A stretch of 64,000 bases of DNA, from positions 1-64,000 of the forward strand of contig NZ_JAGGNU010000012.1 of NCBI RefSeq assembly GCF_018614915.1, given 5' to 3'. Within the stretch, counting starts at the first letter, position 1. Every line of letters begins with the position of its first letter. Shown in pieces: positions 25,497 through 34,493 of the stretch. The notes beneath the pieces were generated by a model. It had not been told where the DNA came from. It was given only the letters and a program-made list of their open reading frames with translations, and made no database searches. Position numbers and translations under genes: made by a program. Source of the DNA: Variovorax paradoxus. Lineage in GTDB: Bacteria > Pseudomonadota > Gammaproteobacteria > Burkholderiales > Burkholderiaceae_C.

Positions 25497-27037
25497 CTAC
25501 AGCGCCGCCAGCAGCTCCGCCAGATTCAATGGCTTGAGCAGATGATGGTCGAAGCCCGCCGTGGCGATGCGTTCCTTGTCGCCCTGCTGGCCCCAGCCCG
25601 TCAGCGCGATCAGAGTGAGCTCCGAGCTGTCGTAGCGCGCGCGCAGATGCCGTGCCAGGTCGCAGCCGTCCATGCCCGGCATGCCGATGTCGAGGATGGC
25701 GGTGTCGAACTCGTGCTCCGCGGCCAGGCGCAGCGCCTCCTCGCCGCTGTAGGCGACCAGCGCCGTCGCGCCCATCGTCGTCAGCAGCTCGGCCAGGCTG
25801 TCGGCCGCGTCGCGGTTGTCGTCGACGACCAGCATGGTCTGCTCGATCGAAGGCATCCACATGTCTTGCGATGCCGGCAGGTGCCGGTCGGGCAGGCGGG
25901 CGTTCCGCGCCAGCGGGAGCCGCACCGTGAAGGTGGCGCCGCAGCCCAGGCCCTCGCTCCACGCCTCGACGCTGCCGCCGTGCAGCTCGGTCAGGCTCTT
26001 GACCAGCGTGAGGCCGATGCCGAGCCCGCCCTGCGCCGCCTTGGCCGTGCCGCTCACCTGCACGAACATCTCGAAGATGGACTTCAGCATGTCAGCCTCG
26101 ATGCCGGCGCCGGTGTCGGTCACCTGGATCACGGCCTGCCGGCTCTGTGCTGATGCACCACCAGCCTCACCTTGCCGCCGGGCGGCGTGTACTTGGCGGC
26201 GTTGTTCAGCAGGTTGGAGAAGACCTGCGTCAGCCGCACGCCGTCGCCGCGCACGACCAGGCCGCAGTCGACCATCTCGACGTCCAGGGAATGCCCGGCG
26301 CCTTCGACCAGCGGGCGGCTCAGCTCGACCGCGTCGTTGATCACACCGTCGAGCAGCACGGAGCTCCAGTGCAGGTCGATCTTGCCGCGCGTGATGCGGG
26401 AGACCTCCATCAGGTCGTTGACCAGCCGCACCATGTGCTCCACCTGCCGGCGCATCAGCTCGTAGTACTTCTCTGCTTCGCCGGTGTCCGGCTTCTTGCG
26501 CGCCAGCAGTGCCAGCGCGGTGCTCAAGGGCGCGAGCGGATTGCGCAGCTCGTGGGCCAGCGTGGCGAGGAACTCGGTCTTGCGCTGGTCCGACTCGCGC
26601 AGTCCCTCGAGCAGGCTTCGCATCTCGTACTGGCGCCGGCGCGCGCGCAGCGCGCTGCGCACCGTGCTCACCAGCGAGGCCACGCGCACCGGGCGCTCGA
26701 TCACCGTGACGTTGGCGAACTCGTCCATGACGTGGCGGATGGCGTGCGAGTCGGCGCCCTGGCGCGCGAGCACGAGCAGCGGCACGTCCGACCAGGGCGG
26801 CTGCGCCGCCAGCGCGCGAGTCAGATCGCCAATGGCCGAGCCAACGATCACCTCTTCGGCCAGCAGGATGGCGCCCGCGCCGCGCGCGAATTCGCCGAGC
26901 AGCTCCTGCATGTCCGCGCAGGTATGCGAGACGAACTGCATCCGCGAGAGCACCGCGCTCGCCATGAGCGCGTCCCTGGATGTCGCGGTCCGCAGCAGGA
27001 TGCGGTGTTCGAGCTGGGCGGACGACTGTTCGCTCAC
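25497..27037 (-). pseudogene. Hybrid sensor histidine kinase interrupted by a frameshift
   Basis: From a GTG at 27037 the protein has a degenerate receiver-like domain (about residues 15-125, ending IERPVRVASLVSTVRSAL). A HisKA domain follows with the phospho-His in FLATLAHELRNPLAPL, then the N-box VFSNLLNNAAKYTPPGG. Between about 26130 and 26165 the frame shifts. The second frame carries the rest of the ATPase (DTGAGIEADML, GGLGIGLTLVKSL) and a receiver domain with TAILDIGMPGMDG and LKPLN. The GTG overlaps the stop of the KaiC-like gene in GTGA, so the pair is coupled. As read, the kinase would lack its nucleotide-binding lid and receiver. Confidence 0.82.
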
Positions 27038-28548
27038 GATGGCGATTGGGTTCCGACGATAGGCACCGGCACGCCGGTGAGGATGCCGCGGAAGTTGCGC
27101 AGCGGCGCCCCGACGTGCACTCCCGTGTTGCTCATGGTGAAGGACCGGATGCTGCGCTCGTGGGCGCCGCCGCGCTTCTTGAGCACGGAGATCGCCTGCC
27201 GCACCTCGCCTTCGTCCTCGAAATAGCGCAGCAGCACCACCGCGTCGGCCAGGTAGCTGGCGTCCACCGGCGTCTGCATCTGCGTGCCGATCAGCCCATG
27301 CTGCGCGCCGACCAGCAGCGTGGCGACGCCGGACCGGCCCAGGAAGGTGAGCAGCTCGTGCAGCTGGACAATCAGGAAGCGCTCGTCGGGCATCGCGTTG
27401 AGGTAGCCGTTCAGGCTGTCGATGACGACCACCGTGGCCTTGTGCTCGGTGACCGCGCTGCAGATCGAGTGCACGAACTCGCCCGGCGACAGCTCGGCAG
27501 GATCGACCTGGCGCACCATGATGTGCCCCGACTCGAGGTACGGCGCCAGGTCCATGCCCATGCCTTCGCAGCGCGTGCGCAGGGTATTGACGCTTTCGTC
27601 GAAGATGAAGAGCGCCGCGCACTCGCCGCGCTTGGCCGTCGCGATCGCGAACTGGACCGCCACGCTCGACTTGCCGGTGCCCGGCGCGCCCACGAACAAG
27701 GTGCTGGTGCCCTTCTCGATGCCGCCGCCCAGAAGCTCGTCGAGCGCCGCAAGGCCGCTCGGAATGCGCGTCTGCGCCACGTGTGGCGGCGTGTGCTCCG
27801 CCGCCACCAGCCGCGGAAATACCTGCAGCCCGCCGCGCACGATCTTGTAGTCGTGGTAGCCGCCGCGGAACTCCTTGCCGCGGTACTTGGTCACGATGCG
27901 CCTGCGGCGCGCCGCGCCATAGTCGGAATGGCTCTGCTCCAGCCGGATCACCGCATGGGCGATGCTTTGCACCTGCAAGTCGTGCTCCATGGCGGTCATG
28001 TCGTCGAGCAGCAGCACCGTGCATTGCCGGCCGGCGAAGAACTGCTTGAGTGCCAGGATCTGGCGCCGGTAGCGCAGCGACCCGCCGGCCAGCAGGCGCA
28101 GCTCCGACAGCGAGTCGAACACCACGCGCGTCGGCTTGATCACGTCGACGTCGGCCAGGATCTTGAGCGTGGTCTCGCCGAGCTCGACCTCCGAGGGATG
28201 GAACATCGTGTACTGCTCGTCCGGCTCCAGCGCGTCGTGCGAAGGCAGCATCTCGCGCACCTGGATGCCCTGCAGGTCCCAGCCATGCGAGCGTGCGACG
28301 CCCTGGAGCTCGCGCGCCGTTTCGGACAGGGTGACGTAGAGCACCGGCTCGCCGCGCGCGGCGCCTTCGCGCAGGAACTGCATCGCCACCGTGGTCTTGC
28401 CCGCGCCGGGCGCGCCCTCCAGCAGGTACAGCCGGTTGGCCGTGAGGCCGCCGCCCAGCACGTCGTCGAGGCCCGGCACGCCCACCTGAAGCACGGCGTC
28501 TGGGGGGTCGCCTTTTTCATCCGGCGAGATGATGGGCTCCATATCCAT
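27034..28548 (-). CDS. KaiC-like two-domain ATPase
   Basis: 504 aa with two RecA/KaiC domains. Domain 1 has Walker A GAPGAGKTT (residues 45-53); domain 2 has GAPGTGKSS and a Walker-B-like ATVVVIDSLNGYL. The segment DASYLADAVVLLRYFE lines up with the cyanobacterial phosphosite loop ISTITDTIILLQY, with the second phospho-acceptor (Thr) replaced by Tyr. No KaiA or KaiB is nearby. Outside cyanobacteria such proteins often pair with histidine kinases, and here the kinase gene overlaps this stop. AAGGGA is well spaced for the second ATG (28542), which may be the true start. Confidence 0.88.
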   Translation of the reverse strand: MDMEPIISPDEKGDPPDAVLQVGVPGLDDVLGGGLTANRLYLLEGAPGAGKTTVAMQFLREGAARGEPVLYVTLSETARELQGVARSHGWDLQGIQVREMLPSHDALEPDEQYTMFHPSEVELGETTLKILADVDVIKPTRVVFDSLSELRLLAGGSLRYRRQILALKQFFAGRQCTVLLLDDMTAMEHDLQVQSIAHAVIRLEQSHSDYGAARRRRIVTKYRGKEFRGGYHDYKIVRGGLQVFPRLVAAEHTPPHVAQTRIPSGLAALDELLGGGIEKGTSTLFVGAPGTGKSSVAVQFAIATAKRGECAALFIFDESVNTLRTRCEGMGMDLAPYLESGHIMVRQVDPAELSPGEFVHSICSAVTEHKATVVVIDSLNGYLNAMPDERFLIVQLHELLTFLGRSGVATLLVGAQHGLIGTQMQTPVDASYLADAVVLLRYFEDEGEVRQAISVLKKRGGAHERSIRSFTMSNTGVHVGAPLRNFRGILTGVPVPIVGTQSPS

Positions 28549-28783
28549 TCCCTTGGTGATATCGGATCGTCGGCGGGCAAATTTACCTGCTTACGCCGAT
28601 GCGAGATGCAGGACGCGAGCGCGTTATTTCCGGCTTGGGCTACCGGCCGCCTGCGCCTGGATCGGCCTACCGGAACCCGAACCTGGACCGAGACCTACAG
28701 GCGGATCAGGCGACCTTGCACGCGGCGCGGGGCGCGCGTGAGGGATCGTCGTTCTTCGAACTCGGTGAAGCGGAGAGCAAACC

Positions 28784-28999
28784 ATGAGATCCGAACGAAA
28801 CGACACGGCCGGCGCAGACCGCCGGGCCGCCAAGAGGAAGCAGGCGCAGCAACAACGAGCGCCGGCGGGCGACAAGCTGCTGCAGCAACGCGTGCCGCAG
28901 CCGTCGGGGCAGTCGAGGACGAGCGAAGGCGCGTCCACCGGGAAGAGCGCGAAGTCCACGGCCGGCGGGGCTGCGGGGCAGCTGACGGCGAAGGATTAG
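28784..28999 (+). CDS. Small basic hydrophilic protein
   Basis: 71 aa with no hydrophobic segment, rich in Ala, Gln, Arg, Lys and Ser (RRAAKRKQAQQQRAP). GGAGAG precedes the ATG. The composition resembles disordered nucleic-acid-binding or stress-related small proteins, but no family is recognised. It is divergent from the KaiC-like gene and could share its promoter region. It could still be a chance frame in GC-rich DNA. Confidence 0.4.
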   Translation: MRSERNDTAGADRRAAKRKQAQQQRAPAGDKLLQQRVPQPSGQSRTSEGASTGKSAKSTAGGAAGQLTAKD

Positions 29000-29161
29000 C
29001 GACGCCGACCCTGCCGCGCAACGGCAATGCCGGGCGGGGCGGCGCACGAGCAGAACTTCCCGGGCGCGCCGCAGTGCCAAGGGCGAAGGGGACGGCCTTG
29101 CCGTCTTTTCCGAAGCAGAATCCCGATTTCCTCAACTTGAACTCCCGGAGAAGGGACACCA

Positions 29162-29388
29162 ATGGAATCGGAAGAAGTCAACGCGCGGCTCCGTGCGCTC
29201 GAGTTGCGGGCTGTCGCCCAAACCACGGCCATCGCGGTCCTGCTCCAGGAGCAGCCCAATGCATCGGCAAAGCTGCACCTGGTCGCCGAGCGGCTGGTCG
29301 ATGCGCCACCGATACCGATGTCGGATGAGGACCTGGTCAAGGTTGCGGCGTATATACAGGCGATGCTTGGGGGCCATGGATCGAATAG
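29162..29388 (+). CDS. Small protein of unknown function, 3' end probably frameshifted
   Basis: The start MESEEVNARLRALELRAVAQ and the following 50 residues (VLLQEQPNASAKLHLVAERL, SDEDLVKVAAYIQAML) look like a real helical protein, with GGAG about 10 nt upstream. In this frame no stop occurs until 30718, deep inside an opposite-strand kinase gene, which is unlikely. One extra G in the run at 29369-29373 would end it at the TAG at 29386. The sequence is similar in kind to small two-helix proteins, and its function is unknown. Confidence 0.45.
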
Positions 29389-29443
29389 GTGTGGCCGCAA
29401 CGGCATCGGCCCGCCCGAATGGACCTGGCCGTCCGCGTCCCGG

Positions 29444-30943
29444 TCAGGCCGGGATCTGAACCGTAAAAGTGGTGCCGCTTTCGGAATCGGACACCACCTG
29501 AACCTTCCCCTGGTGGGCGCGCGCGATCTCGCGCACGATGAAGAGCCCGAGACCGACGTTCCTGGCCGCGCTGTTGCCCGGCACGCCTCGCACCATCGGC
29601 TCGAACAGCGAATGCAGCTTGTCCGGCGGAATCGGCGCGCCCTGGTTGTGCACCGAGATCGAGACGACATTTCCGCTCAGCGCCGAACTCACGGTGACAG
29701 GCGCGTGGGGCGCGCCATAGGTCATGGCGTTGGCGACCAGGTTGCCCAGGAGCTGGGCCAGGCGGTCTGCATCGGCATGGCAAACGCCAGCGCCGCTCTG
29801 TTGGTGCGTGATGAGGCGGTCGGGGAAGGACAGCGCAAGTTCCTCCACGATGTTTCCCACCAGCTTGTGAATGTCGATGGGCTTGCGGACCACCGTCAAA
29901 CCGGCGCCGAGCCGCGCCAGGGTGAAATCCAGGAGCTCCTCGATCAGCCGCTGGGCGCGTTCGGCAGAGCTCGCGACATGGCCGAGTACGCGCTGCTTGT
30001 CGGCCGGCAACTCGCCTCGCCCCAGGAGATGCACGCCCATCAGGATGGCCGAGAGCGGATTTCGCAGGTCGTGACTGACGATGCCGACCATCTGCTCGGC
30101 GAAGAGCGCACGGTCCTCGGCGGATGCGCGCTCGCGAACGAGCTGGGTCACGTCGCTCAGTACGCCGACGAAGCGCACCAGTTTGCCGGCCTGGTCGAAA
30201 AAACCTTGACCGGCAGATTTGACGGTGCGCTGGACGCCATCGATGCCATTCAAGCGGTAGCTGGTGTCGTAGATCTCTTCGGAGCCGTCGAGAACCCGCC
30301 GGAGCGCCTCGGCCTCGGCAGCCCGGTCCGCGGCGTCGATGGCATTCACGTAGTCCGCTTCGCTCAACGCTCGCTCCGAGCCGAAGCCCAGCAGCAGTGC
30401 CACATCGTCGCCGAAGCGGCGCGCGCCGGAGACGGGATCGATCTCCCAGAGAAAAAGCTTGCCCACGTGCAGGGCCTGGCGCAGGCGCGCCTCGGCCAGC
30501 TTGAGGTCCTCCTGCGCCTTGCGCTCCGTCTGAACCAGCTCGTCCGCCCGCTTGCGGGCGGCGAGCAGCTCGCGCTCGTAAAGGTTGCGGTCTTCGGCGA
30601 CCACCGCCGAGACCTCGTCGATGACCGTGCCGCCATGCGCGCGCCGGACCACGTTCAGCAGCATCGGAACGGTGCGCCCGTCGGCGTGCATGAGCTCGAG
30701 CTTGACCTCTGCCAGTGAACCTTGCAGCTGCAGCATGGGCAGCCAGTGGGTGTGGTGGAAGATGCGCCCGCCGACCGTGAACAGCTCCTGGAGCTTCTTG
30801 CGGCCGACGAGTTCCTCCGGCGTGCGGCCGACCCACAGGCAGAAGGTCGTGTTGACCTTGAGGATGAGCCCTTGGGCGTCGGCCACGAGCAGGCCGCAAG
30901 CAGCTCGCTCATAAAGGGATTCGACGCTGGGAAGGGCGGGCAC
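29444..30943 (-). CDS. PAS-domain sensor histidine kinase
   Basis: 499 aa from a GTG. The first PAS domain (about residues 5-120) includes CGLLVADAQGLILKVN and GRTPEELVGR. A coiled coil (LLAARKRADELVQTERKAQE) leads to a second PAS (FLWEIDPVSGARRFGDDVAL, with a PAC end FVGVLSDVTQL). HisKA follows with the phospho-His in VGIVSHDLRNPLSAI, then the HATPase with LLGNLVANAMTYG and VGLGLFIVREIA. No membrane segment is seen, so it is a cytosolic sensor. It starts 15 bp after the stop of the RsbQ-like hydrolase gene, which may supply or make its ligand. No response regulator is adjacent. Confidence 0.85.
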   Translation of the reverse strand: MPALPSVESLYERAACGLLVADAQGLILKVNTTFCLWVGRTPEELVGRKKLQELFTVGGRIFHHTHWLPMLQLQGSLAEVKLELMHADGRTVPMLLNVVRRAHGGTVIDEVSAVVAEDRNLYERELLAARKRADELVQTERKAQEDLKLAEARLRQALHVGKLFLWEIDPVSGARRFGDDVALLLGFGSERALSEADYVNAIDAADRAAEAEALRRVLDGSEEIYDTSYRLNGIDGVQRTVKSAGQGFFDQAGKLVRFVGVLSDVTQLVRERASAEDRALFAEQMVGIVSHDLRNPLSAILMGVHLLGRGELPADKQRVLGHVASSAERAQRLIEELLDFTLARLGAGLTVVRKPIDIHKLVGNIVEELALSFPDRLITHQQSGAGVCHADADRLAQLLGNLVANAMTYGAPHAPVTVSSALSGNVVSISVHNQGAPIPPDKLHSLFEPMVRGVPGNSAARNVGLGLFIVREIARAHQGKVQVVSDSESGTTFTVQIPA

Positions 30944-30957
30944 TGTCCAGGCGAGGG

Positions 30958-31761
30958 TCAGGCCGGGCGCGAAGCCAGGAACTCGCCCATGGCGTCGGCG
31001 CTCGCGCCGGGCGCGCTCAGGTGCGGGCAATGGCCGGTGTTTTTCACGACCCGCAGCATGCTGCCGGGCAGCGTCTGATGAAGGTATTCGCCGACCGGCA
31101 CCGGCGCGATCAGGTCGTCCGAGGACTGAACGATCAGCGTCGGCGTCTTGAACCCGGCCAGATCGTCCCGGTTGTCCGAGAGAAAGGTCACGCGGGCGAA
31201 CTGCTTGGCGATCTCGGGATCGGTGCGGCAGAAGCTGTTGGTCAGCTCGACGGCGAGTTCGGGCTGCTCCGGCGCACCCATGATTGCCGGTGCCATGCTG
31301 CTGGCCCAGCCCAGGTAGTTGCTCTCCAGCGTGTCGAGGAGTGAGTCGATGTCGGCGCGCGTGAAGCCGCCTTGATAGCTTCCGTCGTTGATGTAGCAAG
31401 GCGACGGGCCGATCATCAGGTGGCCGGCGAACTTGCCCGGCGCTCGCAGGTCGGCGAGCACGCCGCTCATGGCGCTGACCGAATGCCCGACGAACATCAC
31501 CGGCGCATCGGCGAACTCATCGATGATCTCCAGCAGATCGCCTGCGTAGCCCTCCAGCGAGTCGTACTTGTTGCGGTCGTAGGCGGAGAGGTCCGACGTG
31601 CCGCTGCCCACCAGGTCGAACAGGACGATCTTGAACTTCGATTCGAATCGCGGCGTGATGAAGCGCCACATATTCTGGTCGCAGCCGAAACCGTGCGCAA
31701 AGATCATGGTCGCGGGGCCACGGCCCTGGACATGGACGTTGTTGCGTTTCTGGACCGACAT
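30958..31761 (-). CDS. RsbQ-like alpha/beta hydrolase
   Basis: 267 aa. The start (IFAHGFGCDQNMWRFITPRF) is closely similar to Bacillus RsbQ and plant KAI2/D14. The triad is visible: Ser in VGHSVSAMSG, Asp in QSSDDLIAP and His in TGHCPHLSAPG. RsbQ is needed for activation of the PAS-phosphatase RsbP, probably by delivering a small hydrophobic molecule. Here the downstream gene is a PAS histidine kinase, so a parallel role is likely. The ATG at 31761 begins the conserved sequence. The gene stands between terC and the kinase on the same strand. Confidence 0.87.
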   Translation of the reverse strand: MSVQKRNNVHVQGRGPATMIFAHGFGCDQNMWRFITPRFESKFKIVLFDLVGSGTSDLSAYDRNKYDSLEGYAGDLLEIIDEFADAPVMFVGHSVSAMSGVLADLRAPGKFAGHLMIGPSPCYINDGSYQGGFTRADIDSLLDTLESNYLGWASSMAPAIMGAPEQPELAVELTNSFCRTDPEIAKQFARVTFLSDNRDDLAGFKTPTLIVQSSDDLIAPVPVGEYLHQTLPGSMLRVVKNTGHCPHLSAPGASADAMGEFLASRPA

Positions 31762-31854
31762 GGATGGAACCCTGGTAATGGCAGACGATGCCGACTAGCA
31801 GGGCATTGTTTCAGATGCGATGAAATTGGGGACGAACTTCATCGCAACAGAACG

Positions 31855-32607
31855 TCAATCTCCCGGAATATGGGGCGGGTTCAGCCCCACCGGCTTGGCC
31901 GCCTTCTTGCGCATCCGGATGTTGAGCATCTCCACCGCCACCGAGAAGGCCATCGCGAAATAGACGTAGCCCTTCGGCACGTGGTGGCCGAAGCCCTCCG
32001 CGACCAGCACCACGCCCACCACCACCAGGAAGGAGAGTGCCAGCATCTTGATGGTGGGATGGTTGGAGACGAAGCGGCCGATGGGGCCGGCGAACAGCAT
32101 CATGAGGCCCACCGAAGCGACCACCGCCGCGATCATGACCCGCACGTCGTCCACCATGCCGACCGCGGTGATGATCGAATCCAGCGAGAAGACCAGATCG
32201 ATGATCATGATCTGCAGGATGACCGACGCGAAGGTGGTCTTGACCGCGCTGGACGTCTGCGCTTCGTGCCCGCCTTCCAGCGACTGGTGTACCTCGGTCG
32301 TGCTCTTCCATATGAGGAACAGTCCACCGAGGATCAGGATCAGGTCGCGGCCCGAGATGTCCTGGCCGACCACCGAGAAGAGCGGCGCCACCAGGCCGAC
32401 GATCCAGGCCAGCACCAGCAGCAGCCCGATGCGCATGAACATCGCCATGAACAGACCGACCCGGCGTGCAAACTCGCGCTTGGCGGGCGGCAGCTTGTCG
32501 ACCAGGATGGAGATGAAGATGATGTTGTCGATGCCGAGGACCAGCTCCAGCGCAGTCAGGGTGGCGAAGGCGATCCAGACTTGGGGATCGGTCAAGAGTT
32601 CGAGCAT
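31855..32607 (-). CDS. TerC-family integral membrane protein
   Basis: 250 aa with about seven membrane segments. The family hallmarks are LELVLGIDNIIFISIL near the start and DLVFSLDSIITAVGM in the middle, both with acidic residues inside the membrane. TerC/Alx proteins are linked to manganese or other metal export and to loading of secreted metalloproteins. I looked upstream for the manganese-sensing yybP-ykoY RNA that often precedes such genes and did not find its conserved core. I start at the ATG at 32607 where the conserved sequence begins. Confidence 0.9.
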   Translation of the reverse strand: MLELLTDPQVWIAFATLTALELVLGIDNIIFISILVDKLPPAKREFARRVGLFMAMFMRIGLLLVLAWIVGLVAPLFSVVGQDISGRDLILILGGLFLIWKSTTEVHQSLEGGHEAQTSSAVKTTFASVILQIMIIDLVFSLDSIITAVGMVDDVRVMIAAVVASVGLMMLFAGPIGRFVSNHPTIKMLALSFLVVVGVVLVAEGFGHHVPKGYVYFAMAFSVAVEMLNIRMRKKAAKPVGLNPPHIPGD

Positions 32608-32911
32608 CGAAGTTCTTTCTGCAGGGCAGAGGTGGTTTGGATTGGGCGGAAGTATCTGCGGAGAAATGCGAGGGCAAGCTATGCCCTGATCGCGGCGCAG
32701 GGCATGCATTGTCTGCACGGCCACCCACGGGTTCGGCCGGGGTCGGCAGAAAAGCGCGACGCGGCGCCTTCGACCGTGCAGGCCATCGAGGATGCGGCAC
32801 GCGCGCGCTTCGCCGGCCTTCGCGCTTCGACACCCTGGCCTTCAGGCCGCCGGCCGACGCGATCGAGTTCCGCAACAACGGTGCGCTGAGCGCCTCAGGC
32901 GCTGAGCGTCT
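32608..32911. other. Intergenic region of about 300 bp with possible gene remnant
   Basis: This lies between terC and the OmpW-like gene, both leftward. On the plus strand, 32770-32895 reads as protein-like sequence split over two frames (VQAIEDAARARFAGL, then RFDTLAFRPPADAIEF), as expected for the decayed 3' end of a lost gene. It has no start or family match I can name. No riboswitch or terminator is recognised. Confidence 0.3.
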
Positions 32912-33727
32912 TCAGAAACGCGCCTTGACGAAGGCCGAGGGCCCCTTCAGCCTGACCTTCAGGCGCGCGGTGCTGCTGATGCTGTCGATGTCGCGCCTGA
33001 GATCGATTTCGCTCACGCCATAGGACAGCACCAGGCCGACGTTCTTGATCGGGAACCACTCGACGCCGAGGGCCGCGTTGTAGATATGGCCGTGCAGCCG
33101 GCTGCCGCCCTTGCGCACGCCCGAGGCATCGGCGAACAGGCGCAGGTCCGGCGTGATGGCATGGCGCACGCCGATCTCGAGCACCGGCGCGAAGGCGTCG
33201 TCGCTGTCGCGCTGGCTGAAGGTGGCGGTCGTGCCGTTCACGCTCGCGAAAGCATTGGTGTCCAGTGTGGCCTTGTAGTAGGCGACGCCGGCACCGAGGC
33301 CCAGCACCGTGTTGCCCGAGCCGATCCACCACTTGTAGGCCAGCTTGGCGAATTCGATCTTGAGGTCGAGGTTGAGGTTGCCCAGCGCCGTGATCGAGGT
33401 CGGCCCGACCGCGAAGCTGTCGGCGACGCCGGCGCCGTAGTCGCGCTTGAAGCGGTAGTAGTCGAGCGAGAGCCCCTGGCTGTCGCCGAGCAGGATGTCG
33501 GCCGTGATGCGCGGCATGGTCACGTCGCTGCCCTTGATGTCGCCCGGATCCAGCCGGCCGTAGGGCGTGTTCAGCGAGGCGTTGAAGGTGGGGTCGGCAT
33601 TGAAGGCGCCGACCGAGAGGCTGAAGCGGTCGAGCGCCGGAGAGGGCTCGGCCAGCGCCGGGGCGGCAATGAAGAGGCCGGCGCCGGCCACGGCGGCCGC
33701 AAGGGCGCACAAACGCGTCGAAGACAT
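32912..33727 (-). CDS. OmpW-like outer-membrane beta-barrel protein
   Basis: 271 aa. A signal peptide ends near APALAEPSPA. The rest alternates in amphipathic strands and ends KARF with a terminal Phe, the Bam recognition pattern. Segments VGAFNADPTFNASLNTPY, GLGAGVAYYKATLD and SYGVSEIDLRRD resemble the OmpW/opacity-like barrels of about eight strands. Such small barrels may pass hydrophobic compounds, but no substrate can be named. It is divergent from the chaperone gene at 33968. Confidence 0.72.
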   Translation of the reverse strand: MSSTRLCALAAAVAGAGLFIAAPALAEPSPALDRFSLSVGAFNADPTFNASLNTPYGRLDPGDIKGSDVTMPRITADILLGDSQGLSLDYYRFKRDYGAGVADSFAVGPTSITALGNLNLDLKIEFAKLAYKWWIGSGNTVLGLGAGVAYYKATLDTNAFASVNGTTATFSQRDSDDAFAPVLEIGVRHAITPDLRLFADASGVRKGGSRLHGHIYNAALGVEWFPIKNVGLVLSYGVSEIDLRRDIDSISSTARLKVRLKGPSAFVKARF

Positions 33728-33967
33728 GGAGATGGATCCTCAGGTGCGGCAGTCTTGGCGTGCTTTCGCTCTCGATCTGTCGGCCGCGATGCTCCCCTGG
33801 GCGCGAACGCGAATCTATCGGTTGCACGCACGCTGCCAATCCGCCGATGCCGCCTTCAGATGTAGGACGGGCCCTGCGCTGCGCAACAAGCCATGCCGAA
33901 ACCGGCCATGGAACCTTTCAGTGGCTCGCGTTACTCATCGAATCCTTGCCACCGCTACTCGCCTGCC

Positions 33968-34405
33968 ATGACCGATCGCATGCACCATCTCGTCGATGCT
34001 CTGAGCCGAATGACGAATAGCCGCTACTCAATCGAAGAAGAAGCCGACGGCGCCCTCACGGCTGCCATCGAGATCGACGGCATCGACTTCATGTTCATCC
34101 ACGAGCAGGATCAGCCGGACCATTTCATGATCTACGGCCGCCTCGGCGCAGTGGCCGACGACTGCGCCGACGACTTTCTGCGGACGCTGCTTCAGACCAA
34201 CCTCGCGGCCGCACGCACTGGACAGGCAGGGTACGGCATGGTGATGGAATCCGCCGAAGTGCTGCATGCCATCCGCGCGTCGTACGAGCACGCCGAGCCG
34301 AACGCGGTGCTGCGGTCGTTGGCGAACGTTGCGGCGCAAGCCAACGAATGGCGTCGGCAGCTGCTGCTGGTTGTTCCGAGCGACGCGAGCACCGTGCTTG
34401 CATAA
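33968..34405 (+). CDS. CesT-type secretion chaperone
   Basis: 145 aa, acidic. The alternating pattern SRYSIEEEADGALTAAIEID, FMFIHEQ, FMIYGRLG, then LLQTNLAAARTGQAGYGMVM followed by a long C-terminal helix is the class I type III chaperone (CesT/Tir) fold. These small dimeric proteins bind the N-terminal region of one effector and keep it export-competent; their genes usually sit beside the effector. The next gene, 24 bp on by its best-supported ATG, is a candidate effector. No type III apparatus genes are in the window. Confidence 0.75.
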   Translation: MTDRMHHLVDALSRMTNSRYSIEEEADGALTAAIEIDGIDFMFIHEQDQPDHFMIYGRLGAVADDCADDFLRTLLQTNLAAARTGQAGYGMVMESAEVLHAIRASYEHAEPNAVLRSLANVAAQANEWRRQLLLVVPSDASTVLA

Positions 34406-34493
34406 CCTGAATCAATCCTTGGAGTAGATATGAACTCGACCCAACCCACCGCCCGCTAGCCCGGCCCCAGTCGGGGCGCACGCGAGCTCGCCG

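Noticed and set aside
25497..26132. Separate response-regulator gene
   Set aside because: It begins with the second half of a histidine-kinase ATPase domain, so it is the frameshifted end of the hybrid kinase, not an independent gene.
32608..32911. yybP-ykoY manganese riboswitch before terC
   Set aside because: The conserved GGGGAGTAGC-like core and its partner were not found on the minus strand.
34430..34459. Nine-codon leader peptide before the candidate effector
   Set aside because: There is no attenuator-like structure or codon bias; a shifted effector start explains it better.
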